Shown here in pieces: positions 60,019 through 64,000 of a DNA stretch of 64,000 nt. Each line of letters starts with the position of its first letter. Position 1 is the first letter of the stretch. This DNA comes from an uncultured Bacteroidales bacterium. Lineage in GTDB: Bacteria > Bacteroidota > Bacteroidia > Bacteroidales > F082. The stretch is taken from the NCBI GenBank assembly GCA_946408345.1, contig CAMJRR010000008.1, forward strand, positions 30,045-94,044. The letters run 5' to 3'. The position numbers were made by a program, and so were the translations under genes. Under the pieces are notes generated by a model. It was not told where the DNA came from, made no database searches, and saw nothing but the letters and a program-made list of their open reading frames with translations.

Positions 60019-62343
60019 ATGAAAAAGATTTACTTGATTTTCCTGTTGATGTCGGCTTCGCTGATGCTTCAAGCCCAAAACGATACCATTCGTCCTCCCC
60101 GTCTCAAAGTGGGTGTGGTTTTAGGTGGTGGCGGTGCCAAGGGCGCTTCCCACATCGGGGTCTTGAAATACATCGAGGACATGGGCATCCCCGTCGATTA
60201 TGTGGCGGGCACCAGCATGGGCTCCATCATCGGCGGCCTCTACGCCATGGGCTACGAACCCAACGAGATGACGCGACTCATTTCGAACATCCAGTGGAAC
60301 GAAATGATCGGCAACAAAATCGACCGCACCTACCTCTCCAAGGACATGCGCGAACGGCGAAGCACCAACGTGCTCAACATCCCGTTTGGCGACGGCTCGC
60401 TTCGCAAGCAAGCCGAAAAAGGCAACCTGCTCAGCCAACTGCCGAGTGCCTACGTCAACAACAGCTCGTTGATCAACCTGTTCAACGACCTTTGCGTGGG
60501 CTACCAGGAAGAGATGGACTTCGACGACATGCCTATTCCTTTCGCTTGTGTGGCCACCGACCTCATCACCGGGAAGGAAGTCGTTTTGCGTCATGGCGTC
60601 GTGCCTACGGCCATGCGTGCCAGCATGGCCATCCCAGGCGTGTTTGCCCCTGTCGAGATGGGCGACTGCGTCCTCGTCGACGGCGGCTTGGTCAACAATT
60701 TCCCCGCCGACGTGCTTAAGGAGATGGGAGCCGACATCATCATCGGCGTTGAGGTGACAAGCGAGAAAGGCATCACGGCCAACGACCTGAAGTCGCTGCC
60801 CCAAGTGATGGGTCGCCTGCTCATCAACACCACGAGCGCCAAACGCAAGGAGAACCGCGAGCTTTGCGACATCCGCATCGTGCCCGACATCACGGGCTTT
60901 GGAATGCTCAGCTTCACACCCGAAGCCATCGACACCTTGGTCAACCGAGGCTACCAGCAGGCCGAAAAATACCACGACAAGCTGTTGGCCATCAAGCAAA
61001 GGCTCGATGCGGCCAATGGGACTTCCGTCGGCAAACAGCTTCATGCCCCCAAGGCTCTCAACCTCATGCAGGACTCGGTGTTTATCAGTTCCATCAAAAT
61101 CGAAGGCATTAGTGGCCGCGAAAGCCGCTGGCTCATCCGCAAAGGCGACCTGAAAGCCGGAAGATTCTACTCCAATGCCGACATCGAACAGAAGATGAGC
61201 ATCTTCCGTGGCACGGGCAGCTTCGACGAGATCACCTACACCGTCAAGGAAAACGACTCGCTGCACCTACAAGGGCCAACCTCAAACGACTACGACCTCA
61301 CCGTCAACGTGAAACGCTCTGCGCCCCATGTGATGGGCCTCGGCCTGCGCTACGACACCGAGGAAGGCGCCGCCTTGCTGCTCGGCATCAACTTCAACGA
61401 AAAACGTTTTGGCGCATCGAAATTCGGCCTTCAAGCCAAACTCAGCTACAACCCCAAACTCAGCCTCTACTACACCTACTCGCGCTCGTCGCTCGCCAAT
61501 TTCAATGTGACCGCCGACTACAGGGACGAGCATTTCCGCACAAGAGGCTACCTCGACAAGTATTTCAACCTGCACTACCTGCAAATGAAAGCCAGCGCCA
61601 GCATTTCGGAGTTCCACCTGCTCAATTTCAGCACCAACGTGGGGGCGTCGTTCATCTATACGACCTACGACAAATCCTCCTTCGAGGCAAGCACCTACGA
61701 CGAGTACTATTTCAAGGATAACACGCTATTGGCTCCTTTCGTCAGGATGCAATACGACAATCTGGACGACCCCTATTTCGCCAATCACGGCATCTTGGCC
61801 AACCTGAGCAGCAACTATTACTACCTGACTTCCACCAAAGAGAAGTATTTCGACATCAACTACACCTTCCAAGCCTACATCACGCCTGCCAACGGACGGT
61901 TCAGCATCATCCCGCAGGTGTATGGCCGCTATATCGGCAGCATCGTCAGCAATGCGTCGCTGGTCCAATACTACAATTTGAGGAATGTTGGCGGAGGCGA
62001 AATCGCGGGGCGCCACTTCGAAAACCAAATGCCCTTCATCGGCTTGACCAGCGTCGAGGACGGCTTGGACGAGAGCAACGTCAGCATCCTGCGTTTGGAC
62101 TTGCGCTACAACTTCTACGGCAAGCACTACCTGACAGCGATGTATAACACCTCGGTGCCGTGGGGCATGTTGGGTACTGGTGGCATGTCGTTTCCCGACA
62201 TCGTCAACTTCATGACCCACGGCGCCGGGCTGAAGTACTCCTACAACAGCCTTTTAGGTCCCATCTCACTCACAGTCCACTGGGTCAATTATAATGAGAC
62301 AAGCCATTTCGGAGGCTATTTCTCGTTTGGCTACGCGTTTTGA
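60019..62343 (+). CDS. Patatin-like phospholipase fused to POTRA and Omp85-type barrel (PlpD-like)
   Basis: A 774-residue protein starting at MKKIYLIFLLMSASLMLQAQ, a clear signal peptide. The patatin domain (about residues 29-340) has the oxyanion loop LGGGGAKGASHIG, nucleophile S66 in GTSMGS and D221 in VDGGLVNN. A POTRA-like segment follows (about 355-415: VFISSIKIEGISG). A C-terminal Omp85 barrel ends in GGYFSFGYAF. This is the type Vd autotransporter layout of PlpD, though Bacteroidota versions may remain cell-bound. Lipid substrates are unknown. The gene has its own promoter. Confidence 0.92.
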   Translation: MKKIYLIFLLMSASLMLQAQNDTIRPPRLKVGVVLGGGGAKGASHIGVLKYIEDMGIPVDYVAGTSMGSIIGGLYAMGYEPNEMTRLISNIQWNEMIGNKIDRTYLSKDMRERRSTNVLNIPFGDGSLRKQAEKGNLLSQLPSAYVNNSSLINLFNDLCVGYQEEMDFDDMPIPFACVATDLITGKEVVLRHGVVPTAMRASMAIPGVFAPVEMGDCVLVDGGLVNNFPADVLKEMGADIIIGVEVTSEKGITANDLKSLPQVMGRLLINTTSAKRKENRELCDIRIVPDITGFGMLSFTPEAIDTLVNRGYQQAEKYHDKLLAIKQRLDAANGTSVGKQLHAPKALNLMQDSVFISSIKIEGISGRESRWLIRKGDLKAGRFYSNADIEQKMSIFRGTGSFDEITYTVKENDSLHLQGPTSNDYDLTVNVKRSAPHVMGLGLRYDTEEGAALLLGINFNEKRFGASKFGLQAKLSYNPKLSLYYTYSRSSLANFNVTADYRDEHFRTRGYLDKYFNLHYLQMKASASISEFHLLNFSTNVGASFIYTTYDKSSFEASTYDEYYFKDNTLLAPFVRMQYDNLDDPYFANHGILANLSSNYYYLTSTKEKYFDINYTFQAYITPANGRFSIIPQVYGRYIGSIVSNASLVQYYNLRNVGGGEIAGRHFENQMPFIGLTSVEDGLDESNVSILRLDLRYNFYGKHYLTAMYNTSVPWGMLGTGGMSFPDIVNFMTHGAGLKYSYNSLLGPISLTVHWVNYNETSHFGGYFSFGYAF

Positions 62344-62365
62344 TTAGCTAAGTAATTGTCCAAAA

Positions 62366-63625
62366 TCAAACTTCGTTTCTTTTGACAAGCGACTTTTCGG
62401 CCATGAACCGCCTAATCTCTTCGGCATGACGGCCGCGAATGATGACATGGTGGTTACCAATGGAATGCTGCAACAGATAAGGTTTTAGGTTCACGTTGAG
62501 CGTGATTTGCGTGCGGCAGAAATGGTCGCTGTAAGGCGTTTCAACGGCCTTGGCCTCTGTGACGAAATAACGGTCTAACTTTTCACCGCCCCATTTAAAT
62601 AAGGTGTAATCCATTAAGGGCAATACGCCTTGCACGGCCGCGCCAATGCCTGATTCGAAATGCGAGCGTAGGCGAATTTCGTCGCACATCCCCAGTGGGA
62701 TGGTGCAGTGTGCCAGCATGGACGTCTTGTCAGTGAGCTGCGAGGGGTTGGCCATGAAAGCGGTTTCGCCACAAATCCGTTTGGCCAAATACATGCTCAT
62801 CAGCGTCTGCATGTCGCCTTCGCAACCTGCCACGATGCCTTCGTCGTTGAGCAAGGCCAACGCCAAACAGCTCGTCGTGCCGCAGGCTTTCACGATGTCG
62901 AAACAACGGATGGTCATGGCATCCAAACGCTCCTCTTGGCAGATGCGTTTGATGGCGAGATAAGCCTTGGCGGCCTCCAACATGTCGGCATCCGAAGGCT
63001 CCACAACACCTTTGGCGCGTTTCAGTATGGTTTGCGCCACCTTTTCGGCCTCGTTTTGCGGAATGGTTTTGATGCCATCGATGAGGCGTTGCAGGTCGAT
63101 GTCAATGGTCTCAATGCCGTAGTGTTGGCGGAGATAATCGCGGTCCACCCCGCTGGCAATGAGCCAATCCGATGGTTGGCCGAACAACCCGATTCGTCCC
63201 CGTAGAGACGCACGTCCATGCGTCTCCATTACGGCCGATATAATTTCATCATTCGTCCCATGCAAAATCTTTCCTTCCACACCGTTATTTCCCAAATAGG
63301 TCAGGATTTCCAAGGCGGCAGCCAAGGAATTGTTGCGTCCATCGGCAATCATCGTGACGGTTTTTTGGCGCGATGGACCACACATCGTTTCAACGTCAAT
63401 GGCCGACCAGATGCGTTTGAACAGGTTTTCCACACCGCCGGTGGCGATCATAAATGCATCGGGTAACATTTGTAGAGACGCGCCATGGCACGTCTCTACA
63501 GATTCATCACCCATGATGTTGATTTCTGCATGGCATTCCGTTTCCAGCCTTTGAATCAGGTCGGCATATTCGTTTCTGACAAATTCATCAGTTTGGAACG
63601 AGGAACGGAGGATGATTATTTTCAT
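62366..63625 (-). CDS. L-fucose/L-arabinose isomerase-like protein with two in-frame repeat insertions
   Basis: The 419-residue protein resembles the fucose/arabinose isomerase superfamily. The block GCEGDMQTLMSM and the later GGEKLDRYF match the metal-site and C-terminal parts, and KACGTTSCLALALLNDEG is a related block. It is shorter than true FucI, and the substrate is not clear. Two segments, VETCHGASLQ and METHGRASLRG, are encoded by copies of one palindromic repeat in frame (63471-63500 and 63202-63226). Both appear to sit in loops. It converges with the patatin gene, with a 22-base gap. Confidence 0.75.
   Translation of the reverse strand: MKIIILRSSFQTDEFVRNEYADLIQRLETECHAEINIMGDESVETCHGASLQMLPDAFMIATGGVENLFKRIWSAIDVETMCGPSRQKTVTMIADGRNNSLAAALEILTYLGNNGVEGKILHGTNDEIISAVMETHGRASLRGRIGLFGQPSDWLIASGVDRDYLRQHYGIETIDIDLQRLIDGIKTIPQNEAEKVAQTILKRAKGVVEPSDADMLEAAKAYLAIKRICQEERLDAMTIRCFDIVKACGTTSCLALALLNDEGIVAGCEGDMQTLMSMYLAKRICGETAFMANPSQLTDKTSMLAHCTIPLGMCDEIRLRSHFESGIGAAVQGVLPLMDYTLFKWGGEKLDRYFVTEAKAVETPYSDHFCRTQITLNVNLKPYLLQHSIGNHHVIIRGRHAEEIRRFMAEKSLVKRNEV
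63202..63226. repeat. GTAGAGACG palindrome inside the isomerase-like gene, copy 1
   Basis: GTAGAGACGCACG and CATGCGTCTC are complementary ends around a short centre. On the minus strand it encodes METHGRASL in frame. Confidence 0.85.
63471..63500. repeat. GTAGAGACG palindrome inside the isomerase-like gene, copy 2
   Basis: TGTAGAGACGCGCCATGG and CACGTCTCTACA form a 30-base near-perfect palindrome. On the minus strand it encodes VETCHGASLQ in frame. Confidence 0.9.
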
Positions 63626-63649
63626 GGGATATGGGGTACTTTATGCCCT

Positions 63650-63741
63650 TTGTCCTCATTGCGGGCTTGACCTGCAATCCCTCGTGCTTTTGGATGTCGA
63701 TTCTGCGAGGGATGGCGGATGTTCCTCCGCCATGAGGACAA
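63650..63741. repeat. Cloverleaf-like compound palindrome
   Basis: Outer arms TTGTCCTCAT (63650-63659) and ATGAGGACAA (63732-63741) pair perfectly. Inside lie three further stems in order: TGCGGGCTTGACCTGCA (63660-63676), ATCCCTCG/CGAGGGAT (63677-63684 with 63706-63713), and GGCGGATGTTCCTCCGCC (63714-63731). The stems abut without gaps, giving a four-way junction. It lies between the isomerase-like gene and the next minus-strand gene. Confidence 0.8.
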
Positions 63742-63767
63742 GAGGCTTAAGGATGTCTTCTTTTAGT

Positions 63768-64000
63768 TTAATGTTTCACCACAAATTTCAGCGTCTTTTC
63801 GTCAGCCTTGATGAAATACATGCCGTTTTCATAACCGGCAGTGTTGATGCGGAGTTCGCTGCCGTTGGCCTCGAATTCATCCACCTTCTGGCCGAGGGCG
63901 TTATAGACGTGCACCATGCCGAGGTTTTCGCTCTTCACGGTCACGAAGTCGTTGGCGGGATTGGGATAAAGGGTGGCCGAAGCCTCGTTTTCATCCACCG
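63768..64000 (-). CDS. C-terminus of a T9SS-exported protein, cut by window edge
   Basis: The last 77 or so residues of a protein that continues past the right edge. The segment ATLYPNPANDFVTVKSENL, then VHVYNALGQKVDEFE and GMYFIKADEKTLKFVVKH, is a type A T9SS C-terminal sorting domain. The main domain lies outside the window, so its function cannot be told. Confidence 0.88.
   Translation of the reverse strand, partial: VDENEASATLYPNPANDFVTVKSENLGMVHVYNALGQKVDEFEANGSELRINTAGYENGMYFIKADEKTLKFVVKH

Noticed and set aside
60121..61266. Antisense open frame of 381 codons opposite the patatin-barrel gene
   Set aside because: The plus strand carries complete patatin motifs; the antisense product has no signal or domain.

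Overview
The window looks like a chromosome segment of an uncultured Bacteroidota bacterium, most likely a gut or rumen member of the Bacteroidales. The evidence is the gliding/T9SS-associated lipoprotein gldH, three proteins with type IX secretion C-terminal sorting domains, an S46 dipeptidyl peptidase, a DUF4249 lipoprotein, a BspA-type leucine-rich repeat protein, a methylmalonyl-CoA decarboxylase sodium-pump operon, and promoters of the Bacteroidota form (TTG, about 19-21 bases, TAnnTTTG). Shine-Dalgarno sequences are largely absent, so starts were chosen from family alignment, signal peptides and gene overlaps.

Layout. Positions 1-9.1 kb hold two tail-to-tail cassettes of membrane-bound O-acyltransferase (MBOAT) plus SGNH/AlgX-like partners, followed by a CotH-kinase-like T9SS cargo protein. 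Positions 9.3-19.9 kb hold a DPP7-type peptidase, a THUMP RNA methyltransferase, an ATPase-nuclease gene framed by palindromic repeats, the prs-rplY-pth set, tRNA-Leu(CAA), glmS and lemA. Positions 20-30.6 kb carry ricT-gldH-PBP1A, obgE, a PAP2 phosphatase, an SAM hydrolase, phoH, a GIY-YIG/Y1-transposase insertion surrounded by REP-like hairpins, purC, and a three-gene DUF3791/DUF3990 module resembling a toxin-antitoxin operon. Positions 30.6-39.5 kb carry a PHP phosphatase, a lipocalin, a U32 enzyme, tRNA-Pro(CGG), mntP, an Omp85-like protein, gpmA, a TatD remnant and recG. Positions 39.5-47.2 kb carry a T9SS leucine-rich repeat protein, gtrA, two mevalonate-pathway genes, an ABC exporter and a DUF4249 lipoprotein. 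Positions 47.4-50.8 kb encode gatE and gatD, the archaeal-type Glu-tRNA(Gln) amidotransferase. Then come a third MBOAT/SGNH cassette (50.9-53.3 kb), the mce-mmdA-oadG-biotin carrier-mmdB operon (53.4-58 kb), two beta-barrel proteins, a lipoprotein, a patatin-Omp85 fusion, an isomerase-like protein and the C-terminus of another T9SS cargo.

How the parts fit. Much of the window serves the cell envelope: O-acylation of surface polymers, T9SS export, peptidoglycan synthesis, outer-membrane barrels and UDP-GlcNAc precursor supply through glmS. Central metabolism is represented by the propionate-type sodium pump, purine and PRPP synthesis, and mevalonate-based isoprenoid synthesis. The two strongest oddities are a complete GatDE pair, classically an archaeal enzyme, in a bacterial context, and a high density of dispersed palindromic repeats in at least eight sequence families. 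Several of these repeats lie in frame inside protein-coding genes. Two of the families sit around possible mobile genes: a Y1 transposase and an ATPase-nuclease.
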